Below are positions 32,713 to 39,895 of a stretch of 64,000 bases of DNA, one piece after another. Under the pieces are notes generated by a model that was not told the origin of the DNA, made no database searches, and was given only the letters and a program-made list of their open reading frames with translations. Position 1 is the first letter of the stretch. The number at the start of each line of letters is the position of its first letter. This stretch comes from Bosea sp. Tri-49. GTDB taxonomy: Bacteria; Pseudomonadota; Alphaproteobacteria; Rhizobiales; Beijerinckiaceae. Where the stretch lies: assembly GCF_003952665.1 (NCBI RefSeq), contig NZ_CP017946.1, forward strand, positions 5,785,001-5,849,000, read 5' to 3'. The position numbers and the translations under genes are program-made.

Positions 32713-33384
32713 ATGCCGACCCGTCTCGCCACGCCCGCCCATCCGCGCCTGCCGCAATCGCTGATCGAAGCCTGGCAGGCGGTGCCGAGCTCGGTGATCG
32801 CCGACCAGCTCGGCGGCATCGGCCATGCCGATCCGGCGATTCGGCCGACCCGGCCCTTCGCTCCGGGCAAGCGGCTGGTCGGCCAGGCGATCACCGCCTG
32901 GTGCGAGCCGGCCGATTACGGGCCGGTGCACCATGCGATCAGCCTCGCCGAGCGCGGCGATGTCGTCGTGGTCGCGGCCAGCGGGCGCAAGGATGCGGCG
33001 ATGATCGGCGACCTGCTCGGCGGCGCGGCCCGGCGCAAGGGCATTGCCGGCGTCGTCGTCGACGGCGCCGTGCGCGATGTCGGGCCGGTCTCGCAATGGC
33101 CGGATTTCGTCTTCTTTTCGCGCTGGATCATGCCGCGCGGCCCGTCCTCGATGGAACGCGGCATCGTCAACGGGCCGATCGTCTTCGGCGGCGTCGCCGT
33201 CCAGCCGCATGATCTCGTCGTCGGTGACGATGACGGGCTCGTCTTCGTGCCGCATGGGCTGATCGAGGCGAAGCTCGCACCTTGCCTGGCGCGGGTGAAG
33301 GCCGAGGCCGAATGGGAGGTGCTGCTGGCCGGCGGCGCCTCGACGGTCGAGACCTTCAAGGTGCCGCCGATGGAGAGGACCTGA
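32713..33384 (+). CDS. RraA-like / 4-hydroxy-4-methyl-2-oxoglutarate aldolase-family protein
   Basis: A 223-residue protein with the RraA/HMG-aldolase core GDLLGGAARRKGIAGVVVDGAVRDV and VVGDDDGLVFVP. In the aldolase branch the Arg and Asp of GAVRD bind pyruvate and Mg2+. It may be a class II pyruvate aldolase; RNase E inhibition is known only for E. coli RraA and is unlikely here. It lies 31 bp after the aminotransferase gene on the same strand, which supports a catabolic role. It ends 7 bp before the convergent SDR gene. Confidence 0.85.
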   Translation: MPTRLATPAHPRLPQSLIEAWQAVPSSVIADQLGGIGHADPAIRPTRPFAPGKRLVGQAITAWCEPADYGPVHHAISLAERGDVVVVAASGRKDAAMIGDLLGGAARRKGIAGVVVDGAVRDVGPVSQWPDFVFFSRWIMPRGPSSMERGIVNGPIVFGGVAVQPHDLVVGDDDGLVFVPHGLIEAKLAPCLARVKAEAEWEVLLAGGASTVETFKVPPMERT

Positions 33385-33391
33385 CCGGCCG

Positions 33392-34084
33392 TCAGAAGCT
33401 CTCGACCCAGGGCCGGAGCTCGACCTCGAGCGACCAGGCGCTGCGCGGCTGCCTGAGCACGTCGAGATAGCTCTGGGCGATGGCGTCCGGGTCGAGCGTG
33501 TTGTCATCCGTGTCCGGATGACGCGTGCTGCGGACGGCGCCGTCGATGACGAAATGGGCGACATGGATGCCCTTCGGCCCGAGTTCGCGGGCGGCGCTCT
33601 GGGCGAGGCCGCGCAAGGCAAACTTGCCCATGGCGAAGGGCGCTGACAGCGCGAAGCCCTTGATGCCGGCGGTTGCGCCGGTGAGCAAGATGGCGCCGCG
33701 TCCGTGTGGGAGCATCCGCCGTGCCGCCTGCTGCGTCACCAGGAAGGCGCCATAGGCGGTGACCGCGAGTGCCTGCGCGACCGCTGCCGGATCGAGCTCC
33801 GCGATCGGCCCGCGCAGCCGGCCGCTGGCGTTGTAGATGACGATGTCGGGCTCGCCGATCCCAGCCTCCGCCGCTTCGAACAGGCCGGCGACGGCAGCCG
33901 GATCGGAGGCGTCGACCGCGAACGTCGCAGCGCCGGTCTCGGCAGCGAGCGCTGCAAGCTTCTCGGTATTGCGGGCGGCGAGGCCGACCTTGATGCCTTG
34001 TGCGGCAAGCGCGCGGGCGACCGATGCGCTGATGCCCGAGCCGGCTCCGACGATCAGGGCGCTGCGATAGGGAAGGGATGTCAT
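33392..34084 (-). CDS. SDR-family protein with Phe in place of the catalytic Tyr
   Basis: A 230-residue short-chain dehydrogenase/reductase fold with the N-terminal cofactor motif GAGSGISASVARAL and YNASGRLRG in place of NNAG. The active-site YxxxK reads PFAMGKFALRGLAQSAARELG: the lysine is kept but the tyrosine is phenylalanine, and the usual Ser position reads LTGATAG. I recall a subgroup of bacterial SDRs with this FAMGKFA pattern, so it is probably a family trait, not a mutation. It may be inactive, or use another residue. The gene lies 14 bp downstream of the MFS gene on the same strand. Confidence 0.85.
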   Translation of the reverse strand: MTSLPYRSALIVGAGSGISASVARALAAQGIKVGLAARNTEKLAALAAETGAATFAVDASDPAAVAGLFEAAEAGIGEPDIVIYNASGRLRGPIAELDPAAVAQALAVTAYGAFLVTQQAARRMLPHGRGAILLTGATAGIKGFALSAPFAMGKFALRGLAQSAARELGPKGIHVAHFVIDGAVRSTRHPDTDDNTLDPDAIAQSYLDVLRQPRSAWSLEVELRPWVESF

Positions 34085-34098
34085 CGTCAGGTCTCCGT

Positions 34099-35412
34099 TC
34101 AGGCGGCTGCGGGCACGGGCTTCGCCTCGCTGCCGCGCATCATGATGCAGAAGCCGGCGGCGAAGAGGCAGAGCGCACCGGCGATGAAGAAGGCCGGTAG
34201 GTAGCTGTCATAGACGGTGCGGCTGAAGCCGGCGCCATAGGCGGCGAAGGCGGCGCCGAGCTGATGGCCGGTGAAGACCCAGCCGAAGACGAGCGTCGCC
34301 TTGTCGCCGAAGCGATCGGCGGCGATCTTGATCGTCGGCGGCACGGTCGCGACCCAGTCGAGCCCGTAGAAGATGGCGAAGATCGAGAGTCCGTAGAAGG
34401 AGAAGTCGGTAAAGGGCAGGAAGAGCAGCGAGAGCCCGCGCAGGCCGTAATACCAGAACAGCAGCCAGCGGCTGTCATAGCGGTCCGAGAGCCAGCCGGA
34501 GCCGACCGTGCCGAGGAAGTCGAAGATGCCGATCACCGCGAGCACGCTCGCCGCCGTGACCGCCGCCATGCCGTAGTCGCCGCAGAGCGAGACGAAATGG
34601 GTCTGCACCAGGCCGTTGGTGCTGGCGCCGCAGACGAAGAAGGTGCCGAACAGTATCCAGAAGGTGCTTGTCTTCGCGGCTTCGCGCAGCGCGACGATCG
34701 GGGAGGCGAGCATGGCTCCGAGGCTGGCAGGCTGAGCCGGTGCCGGCACGATCTGCGTCCCGCCATAGGGGGCAAGGCCGACATCGGCCGGGCGGTCGCG
34801 CATCAGGGCGAGCACGCCGACCGCGGCGAGTGCGATCATGCCGAGCACGAAGACCATGGCGGCGCGCCAGCCAACCTGCTCGGTCAGCGCCGCGAGCAAG
34901 GGCAGGAAGACGAGCTGGCCGGTAGCGGTGCTGGCGGTGAGCAGGCCGACGACCAGGCCGCGGCGATGCACGAACCAGCGCGTCGCGACGGTGGCGCCGA
35001 GCACCATGGCGGTGAGCCCGGTGCCGAAGCCAAGCACGATGCCCCAGAGCAGCACCAGCTGCCAGAGCTGCGTCATGGCGAAGGAGCCGAGGATGCTCAC
35101 GGCGATCAGGCTCAGCGCGACCATCGCAACGGGCCGAACACCGAAGCGGTTCATGAAGGCGGCGGCGAAGGGCGCCATCAGTCCGAACAGCAGGAGCCGG
35201 ATCGCCAGTGCCGAGGAGATTTCGGAGGTCGCCCAGCCGAACTCCTTCTGCAGAGGCAGGATCAGCACGCCCGGCGCGCCGACCGCTCCGGCGGTGACCA
35301 GCATGGTCAGGAAGGTCACCGCCGCCACGGCCCAGCCATAATGGATGCCGCGGCGGGCGAAGGCGGCGGCGAGGCCGACCGGTTGAACTGGTTCTGCGAG
35401 ATCTGTCGGCAT
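34099..35412 (-). CDS. MFS transporter under MarR-type control
   Basis: A 437-residue major facilitator with twelve predicted helices (first: HYGWAVAAVTFLTMLVTAGAVGAPGVLILPL; second half: FWILFGTFFVCGASTNGLVQTHFVSLCGDYG, typical of oxalate/formate and monocarboxylate-type MFS). The ATG at 35412 has AAAAGGGAG upstream. The 18-bp MarR-type operator starts 13 bases upstream of it. Together with the marR gene just upstream it forms an inducible uptake or efflux unit, perhaps for a carboxylate or phenolic compound. Confidence 0.87.
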   Translation of the reverse strand: MPTDLAEPVQPVGLAAAFARRGIHYGWAVAAVTFLTMLVTAGAVGAPGVLILPLQKEFGWATSEISSALAIRLLLFGLMAPFAAAFMNRFGVRPVAMVALSLIAVSILGSFAMTQLWQLVLLWGIVLGFGTGLTAMVLGATVATRWFVHRRGLVVGLLTASTATGQLVFLPLLAALTEQVGWRAAMVFVLGMIALAAVGVLALMRDRPADVGLAPYGGTQIVPAPAQPASLGAMLASPIVALREAAKTSTFWILFGTFFVCGASTNGLVQTHFVSLCGDYGMAAVTAASVLAVIGIFDFLGTVGSGWLSDRYDSRWLLFWYYGLRGLSLLFLPFTDFSFYGLSIFAIFYGLDWVATVPPTIKIAADRFGDKATLVFGWVFTGHQLGAAFAAYGAGFSRTVYDSYLPAFFIAGALCLFAAGFCIMMRGSEAKPVPAAA

Positions 35413-35425
35413 CAGTAGCTCCCTT

Positions 35426-35443
35426 TTGCGGGTATATGCCCGC
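35426..35443. promoter_or_regulatory. MarR-type operator copy 1 (upstream of MFS gene)
   Basis: TTGCGGGTATATGCCCGC contains the near-perfect palindrome GCGGGTATATGCCCGC. The identical 18-mer recurs at 35861-35878 directly before marR. Repeat of a palindrome before both genes of a unit is strong evidence for an operator bound by the MarR-type protein. Confidence 0.8.
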
Positions 35444-35458
35444 ACATGCATGAGAAAA

Positions 35459-35857
35459 TCAGAGTGAATCGAGCGCGACATGAAGCTGTCGCATGAATTC
35501 GACGCCGAGGCGGTCGTCGAGGGACTTCTGTGCGCCATCCCAGAGGGGAGCCCCGTCTTCCAGAACCTTGTGTCCGGCCTCGGTCAGCGTGACCGTGGCC
35601 TCGCGCTGATCCTCGCCACGGCCGAGCGCGACGAGGCCCATCTTCTCGAGCACGCGGACATTGCGGCCGATGGTCGAGCGATCGAGCTCGACGCGGCGGC
35701 CGAGCGCGGTCAGCGTCACCGGCTCGACCCGCGCGATCGAGCGCATCAGGCTGAACTGCGCGATGTTGACCCCGACCGGAGCGATCGTCTCGTCATAAAA
35801 GGCGATCATCCGGCGCGAGGCCGAGCGCAGCGTCGTGCAGATGCAGGGAACCGACAT
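35459..35857 (-). CDS. MarR-family regulator
   Basis: A 132-residue MarR-type winged-helix repressor: LRSASRRMIAFYDETIAPVGVNIAQFSLMRSIARVEPVTLTALGRRVELDRSTIGRNVRVLEKMGLVALGRGEDQREATVTLTEAGHKVLE, with the DxR wing. CICTT near the N-terminus has two cysteines that might sense oxidants. The ATG at 35857 is immediately preceded by an operator copy, implying autorepression. A second copy lies between its stop codon and the MFS gene, giving independent control of the transporter. Confidence 0.92.
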   Translation of the reverse strand: MSVPCICTTLRSASRRMIAFYDETIAPVGVNIAQFSLMRSIARVEPVTLTALGRRVELDRSTIGRNVRVLEKMGLVALGRGEDQREATVTLTEAGHKVLEDGAPLWDGAQKSLDDRLGVEFMRQLHVALDSL

Positions 35858-35860
35858 GGG

Positions 35861-35878
35861 TTGCGGGTATATGCCCGC
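35861..35878. promoter_or_regulatory. MarR-type operator copy 2 (upstream of marR)
   Basis: TTGCGGGTATATGCCCGC, identical to the copy at 35426-35443, starts three bases upstream of the marR start codon so that binding would block transcription or translation of the repressor itself. Confidence 0.8.
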
Positions 35879-35963
35879 GTAACGTGGATTGCAAGCCCGA
35901 CGGCTCTCTGGGGCAAACCACGAAAATCGTCCGGCTTGCAATCACTGCAGCATTGTTTATCTT

Positions 35964-35981
35964 ACCTACTAGAAGGTAGGT
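35964..35981. promoter_or_regulatory. TetR-type operator copy 1
   Basis: ACCTACTAGAAGGTAGGT has perfect 6-bp arms ACCTAC/GTAGGT and lies immediately upstream of the tetR start codon. A related element with the shared core TAGNAGGTAG lies at 36605-36624 before the membrane-protein gene. Confidence 0.75.
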
Positions 35982-35985
35982 GAAT

Positions 35986-36570
35986 ATGTCGAATGTCGCC
36001 AACAGGTCTGATGATATCCTCCTTTGCGCGCGCTCACTGATCGTCGCGGGCGGGTATCACGGCTTCAGCTATGCCGACATCTCCAAGGTGATCGGTATCC
36101 GCAACGCCAGCATCCACTATCATTTTCCCAGCAAGACCGATCTGGTCCGCACCCTCGTCGCGCGGTATCGGGAAGAGGCCGAAACGGGGCTCGCCGCGCT
36201 GGAGCGGAATATTCCCGACGCTGCCGGCCAGTTGCGTGCCTATGCCGGCTTCTGGGAAGCCTGCATTGCCGACTCGACTGCGCCGTTCTGCGTCTGCGCC
36301 CTCCTAGCCAGCCAAATGCCGGCCCTGCCCGACGAGGTCGTGATCGAAGTGCGTGCTCATTTTCGGATGCTATCGGCCTGGCTGAGCTCGGTCATGACGC
36401 GGGGCGCCGGAAAAGGCAGCCTGCGACTGGCCGCGACGGCTGACGCCGAGGCCGAGATGTTCATGGCCGCCATTCATGGAGCCATGTTGTCGGCGCGCGC
36501 GCATGGCGATGCCAAGGTGTTCGGCGCCGTGATCCATCCACTGTTGCAGCGACTGACGGCTAGGCATTGA
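35986..36570 (+). CDS. TetR-family regulator
   Basis: A 194-residue TetR/AcrR protein. The N-terminal DNA-binding region is ILLCARSLIVAGGYHGFSYADISKVIGIRNASIHYHFPSKTDLVRTLVARY, with the family's YHHF-like IHYHFPSK recognition helix. The C-terminal ligand domain contains FCVCALLASQMPALPDEV, typical of the YjdC/NemR-like C-terminal families. The start at 35986 is preferred over GTG 35980, because the palindrome would otherwise run into the gene. Palindromes upstream of it and of the next gene point to autoregulation and control of the membrane protein. Confidence 0.92.
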   Translation: MSNVANRSDDILLCARSLIVAGGYHGFSYADISKVIGIRNASIHYHFPSKTDLVRTLVARYREEAETGLAALERNIPDAAGQLRAYAGFWEACIADSTAPFCVCALLASQMPALPDEVVIEVRAHFRMLSAWLSSVMTRGAGKGSLRLAATADAEAEMFMAAIHGAMLSARAHGDAKVFGAVIHPLLQRLTARH

Positions 36571-36604
36571 GCTCCGGCGAGAGCGGAGTGATTACACATA
36601 TTTG

Positions 36605-36624
36605 TCTACCAATTAGTAGGTAGA
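36605..36624. promoter_or_regulatory. TetR-type operator copy 2
   Basis: TCTACCAATTAGTAGGTAGA has 6-bp arms TCTACC/GGTAGA and shares TAGNAGGTAG with the site at 35964-35981. It lies 44 bases before the membrane-protein start codon, overlapping the expected promoter. Confidence 0.7.
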
Positions 36625-36667
36625 TGGATTTAGCTTCTGACACCAGATCTCCAGGAAGGACTGTCCA

Positions 36668-37156
36668 ATGTTCGGAATTTCTCCGTTAGGCTGGGTGCAT
36701 ACGCTCAGCGCTCTGCCTGCCATCCCGGCAGCCGCGTATATGTTCGCCCGGCATGGCCGCATCGTGCCCCGGTCGAAGCCGGGCGCGGTCTACTTCGTCT
36801 CGATGCTGATCGGCAGCGCGACGGTTTTCGTCGTCACGCATCAGCCGGTCGGGCATGTCATTGGCGCGATCACCATCCTGCTGTTGCTCGCGGGCTATGG
36901 CGCCGGCCAGATTCAGGCCTTGGGTCGCGCCGGCAGGTACATCGAAACGATCTGCCTGAGCCTGAGCGCGTTCCTGTTGATGCTGCCGACCGTCACCGAA
37001 ATTCTGCGCCGGGTGCCGGATGGCCATCCCTTCGTCACCGAGCTGAACTCGCTCCTCCTCCTGGGCGCGCAGGCGAGTCTCCTCGTCATTCTGATCGCCG
37101 GCCTGACGGCCCAGATCGTTTACCTGCGCAGGAAGAGTGGGTTCGCTGCGGGTTAG
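36668..37156 (+). CDS. Small integral membrane protein controlled by TetR-type regulator
   Basis: A 162-residue protein with about five hydrophobic segments: WVHTLSALPAIPAAAYMFA, VYFVSMLIGSATVFVV, VIGAITILLLLAGYGAG, ICLSLSAFLLMLPTVTEIL and LLLLGAQASLLVILIAGLTAQIVYL. It resembles the DUF2306-like predicted membrane proteins only in general layout; I cannot assign a function. CCAGGAAGGA precedes the ATG. The shared operator with the adjacent TetR gene suggests a stress- or compound-inducible role. Confidence 0.75.
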   Translation: MFGISPLGWVHTLSALPAIPAAAYMFARHGRIVPRSKPGAVYFVSMLIGSATVFVVTHQPVGHVIGAITILLLLAGYGAGQIQALGRAGRYIETICLSLSAFLLMLPTVTEILRRVPDGHPFVTELNSLLLLGAQASLLVILIAGLTAQIVYLRRKSGFAAG

Positions 37157-37170
37157 CGCATGCGTCGGCG

Positions 37171-37662
37171 CTAGTTCCGCCCTTCCGGAAGGCGCGGCAG
37201 CGGCATGAACTCGACGCCTTCCTCGTGCAGCATCTGGGCGTCCTCGGCGCTAGCCTCGCCATAGATGGCGCGGCTCTTGCTCTCGCCGTGATGGATCTTC
37301 AGCGCCTCCTCGGCGAAGTTCTTGCCGACAGGTTCGGCATTCGCGGCGACGTGCTCGTGCAGCGCCGTCAGCATGGCGCGAAACGCCATCTCCTTCTCAC
37401 CCATCAGCGCGGCAGGTTGGGCGGCGGGGGCAGGGGAGGGAGTGGAGGCGGATGCGACAGCCTCCGGCGCAGGCGCAGCCGGGCGCGGGCCGCGATCGGT
37501 CCGCGCCACGGCCGGTGCCATCACGGCGCGCTCGACCCTGGCGCTGTCGCAGACCGGGCAGGTGACGAAGCCGCGCTTCGCCTGCTCGTCGAAGCTGCCG
37601 GAACTCGCGAACCAGCTCTCGAACTCGTGGGCGCTGTCGCAGATCAGGGTGTAACGGATCAT
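37171..37662 (-). CDS. DUF1178 family protein
   Basis: A 163-residue DUF1178 protein: MIRYTLICDSAHEFESWFASSGSFDEQAKRGFVTCPVCDSARVERAVMAPAVAR at the N-terminus with a C...CPVC zinc-ribbon-like pattern, a Pro/Ala linker, then VAANAEPVGKNFAEEALKIHHGESKSRAIYGEASAEDAQMLHEEGVEFMPLPRL. Function is unknown. It is the last gene of the leftward comF-grxC-nitrilase-DUF1178 series that is conserved in Rhizobiales. Confidence 0.93.
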   Translation of the reverse strand: MIRYTLICDSAHEFESWFASSGSFDEQAKRGFVTCPVCDSARVERAVMAPAVARTDRGPRPAAPAPEAVASASTPSPAPAAQPAALMGEKEMAFRAMLTALHEHVAANAEPVGKNFAEEALKIHHGESKSRAIYGEASAEDAQMLHEEGVEFMPLPRLPEGRN

Positions 37663-37732
37663 TTCAACTCAAAGCCGGGTAACGGCTGCAGATGGGGGCG
37701 CGGCCGTTCCGCGACAAGTTTTGCTGCCCTGC

Positions 37733-38596
37733 TCACTCGGCTGCGTCGAGCCGCGGCTGCTCGCCCTTGCGGGTTTCGACCGCGAAGGAGCGGGTGTGGC
37801 GCAGGGTCGGGATGCGCTGGCGGGCGTCCGCGACCAGAGCAAGATCGATCTCGGCCATGATCAGCCTGGGCTCGTTACCGGCCTCGGCCAGGACGCGGCC
37901 CCAGGGATCGACGATGGTCGAGTGGCCATAGCTCTCGCGGCCGTCCTCGTGCAGGCCGCCCTGCGCCGCCGAGACCATGAAGGCGCCGTTCTCGATGGCG
38001 CGGGCCCGTTGCAGCACCTGCCAATGCGCTTCGCCGGTCTGGCGTGTGAAGCAGGCCGGCGCGGTCAGCATGAAGGCTCCCGCCTCGGCCTCGGCGCGAT
38101 AGAGATAGGGAAAGCGGACATCGTAGCAGATCGACATCCCGACCAGGCCCCAGGGCGTTTCGACCAGTGTCGCCCTGTCACCGCCGGAGAAGGTGTTGGA
38201 TTCGCGCCAGGTCTCGCCATTGGGCAGATCGACGTCGAAGAGATGGATCTTGTCGTAGCGCGCGGCGATCTCGCCGGCGGGATCGATCATGTAGGCGCGG
38301 TTGGCGATCTTCTCGCCGGCCCTGACCGAGAGCGAACCGATCTGCAGCCAGATGCCGGTCTCGCGCGCTGCGTCCCGCAAACCGGCCAGCACCTCGTGTC
38401 CATCCTCGCTCTGGCTGATCTCGCGCAGGCGCTTCGTGTCGCGCTCGCAGAGATTGGTCACCTCCGGCGTCTGGACGAAGTTCGCGCCGGCCGCCGCCGC
38501 CTCGCGGATCAGGCGGACCGCGTCGTCGCGATTGCGCTGGGGATCGCGCGTCGAACGCATCTGAACGCAGGCGGCGGTGAAGCGTGGCGCGGTCAT
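37733..38596 (-). CDS. Carbon-nitrogen hydrolase (nitrilase superfamily, Nit1/Nit2-like)
   Basis: A 287-residue nitrilase-fold amidase. The Glu-Lys-Cys triad is visible as Glu in FVQTPEVTNLC, Lys in ARYDKIHLFDVD and Cys in VGMSICYDVRFPYLYR. Its closest types are Nit1/Nit2 and YbeM-like omega-amidases, which hydrolyse deaminated glutathione or 2-oxoglutaramate and so act in metabolite repair. It lies 13 bp downstream of the glutaredoxin gene on the same strand, consistent with a glutathione link. Confidence 0.9.
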   Translation of the reverse strand: MTAPRFTAACVQMRSTRDPQRNRDDAVRLIREAAAAGANFVQTPEVTNLCERDTKRLREISQSEDGHEVLAGLRDAARETGIWLQIGSLSVRAGEKIANRAYMIDPAGEIAARYDKIHLFDVDLPNGETWRESNTFSGGDRATLVETPWGLVGMSICYDVRFPYLYRAEAEAGAFMLTAPACFTRQTGEAHWQVLQRARAIENGAFMVSAAQGGLHEDGRESYGHSTIVDPWGRVLAEAGNEPRLIMAEIDLALVADARQRIPTLRHTRSFAVETRKGEQPRLDAAE

Positions 38597-38609
38597 CAGC
38601 GTGTCTCCT

Positions 38610-38870
38610 TCAGGCCGCCTTCAGCAGCGAATCGAGCTCGCCGCGCGCATCGAGCGCGTGCAGATCGTCCGAGCCGCCGACATGGCGCTCGTCGATGAAA
38701 ATCTGCGGCACGCTGGTGCGCCCGCCGGCCTTCGCCGTCATCTCCTGGCGCAGCTCCCGCTTGCCATCGACGTCGATCTCCTCGAAGGCGACGCCCTTCC
38801 TGGTCAGCAGTCCCTTGGCGGCCTGGCAATAGGGACACCAGCCCGTAGTGTAGATCGTAACCTGCGGCAT
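38610..38870 (-). CDS. grxC: Glutaredoxin 3
   Basis: An 86-residue dithiol glutaredoxin: MPQVTIYTTGWCPYCQAAKGLLTRKGVAFEEIDVDG, with active site CPYC (12-15), the cis-proline motif TSVPQIFID and the glutathione-binding GGSDDLHALDARGELDSLL. It reduces protein disulfides and glutathionylated proteins using glutathione. The ATG at 38870 begins the conserved sequence; an upstream in-frame ATG at 38903 is less likely. Downstream of comF on the same strand. Confidence 0.95.
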   Translation of the reverse strand: MPQVTIYTTGWCPYCQAAKGLLTRKGVAFEEIDVDGKRELRQEMTAKAGGRTSVPQIFIDERHVGGSDDLHALDARGELDSLLKAA

Positions 38871-38915
38871 CGGCCTGTCCTGAAAAAATGTTTCGCCTCG
38901 CAATATAGGGAGCCG

Positions 38916-39716
38916 TCACGCTTCCGTCACGACCCGGGCGAAGGTCAGTATGTCGACCGCGCTCGCTCCGCCGCGCAGCAAGGCGCGCGATGCGGCATTG
39001 GCGGTCGAGCCGGTGGTCAGCACGTCGTCGACGAGCAGGATGCGCCGGCCCTCGACCTGCGGGCGCATGGCCGGCTGGACCTTGAAGGCGCCCTGGAGGT
39101 TGTCGGCGCGCTGTGCCCGCGTCAGCCCGACCTGCTGCTTCGTCCGCTTGACGCGAGTGAGCACCTGCGGCGCGAAAGGCCGTCCCGACTGGCGGGCGAT
39201 CGTCACTGCCAGTGCCGCAGCCTGATTGAAGCGCCTTGTCCAGAGGCGGAAGCGGTGCAAAGGCACCGGCACGATGAGATCGGCGTCAGCGATCACCTCG
39301 CGGCCGGCTTGCGCCATCATCCGCCCGAGCATCAGGGAAAGCTCGGTCCGGTCGCCATATTTCAGCCGGTGCACCAGCTCGCGCGCCGTGCCGTCGAAGC
39401 GGCAGGCGGCGCGCGCCCGGGCGAAGACCGGCGGATCGGCTATCGCCGACAGCGAGATCAGCCCTGGCCCAAGATCGACCTCGAACGGCGTACCGAGCCG
39501 CTCGCAATAGGGCCGCTCGATCAGGCTGAGCCCGGCCCAGCACTGGGCGCACAGGCCCTGCGCCTCGCTCGTGGCAGCACGGCAGCTGACGCATGAAGGC
39601 GGGTAGACGAGGCTGACGGCACCCGTCGCGCCGCTGCGCAACCAGCTGCGCCCTCGACGCAACCAGCTCAGGGAGAGCGTTTTTTCTGCGCCCTCGGGAT
39701 TTTCGGAAAGGCTCAT
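38916..39716 (-). CDS. comF: ComF family phosphoribosyltransferase-like protein
   Basis: A 266-residue ComF/GntX protein. The N-terminal zinc motif is PPSCVSCRAATSEAQGLCAQCWAGLS, and the C-terminal phosphoribosyltransferase-like domain has RRILLVDDVLTTGSTANAASRALLRGGA with the PRPP-binding DDVLTTGST. In competent bacteria ComF helps DNA uptake; in most alphaproteobacteria its role is unproven. The start at 39716 (MSLSENPE) is chosen because the longer frame is antisense-like upstream DNA. First gene of the conserved comF-grxC-nitrilase-DUF1178 series. Confidence 0.92.
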   Translation of the reverse strand: MSLSENPEGAEKTLSLSWLRRGRSWLRSGATGAVSLVYPPSCVSCRAATSEAQGLCAQCWAGLSLIERPYCERLGTPFEVDLGPGLISLSAIADPPVFARARAACRFDGTARELVHRLKYGDRTELSLMLGRMMAQAGREVIADADLIVPVPLHRFRLWTRRFNQAAALAVTIARQSGRPFAPQVLTRVKRTKQQVGLTRAQRADNLQGAFKVQPAMRPQVEGRRILLVDDVLTTGSTANAASRALLRGGASAVDILTFARVVTEA

Positions 39717-39895
39717 GCGCAACGAGATCCGCAAAGAGAGTGTCTTCGCTTTCTCGTGAGCGGGGCAGGGTGGCCCCTGCCAATCCCTGCCATGTGGCCT
39801 ATGTTCCTGGCGACGGCTCCGGCCCGCATGACGGTGACTGGCGCCATGGATGTCTCCCCCGGCCTTATGGCCGCCTCGCGACAAGGATCGCCACG

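Noticed and set aside
32713..33384. Ribonuclease E inhibitor RraA
   Set aside because: Context is catabolic and GAVRD fits the pyruvate-aldolase branch; the E. coli regulatory role is not general.
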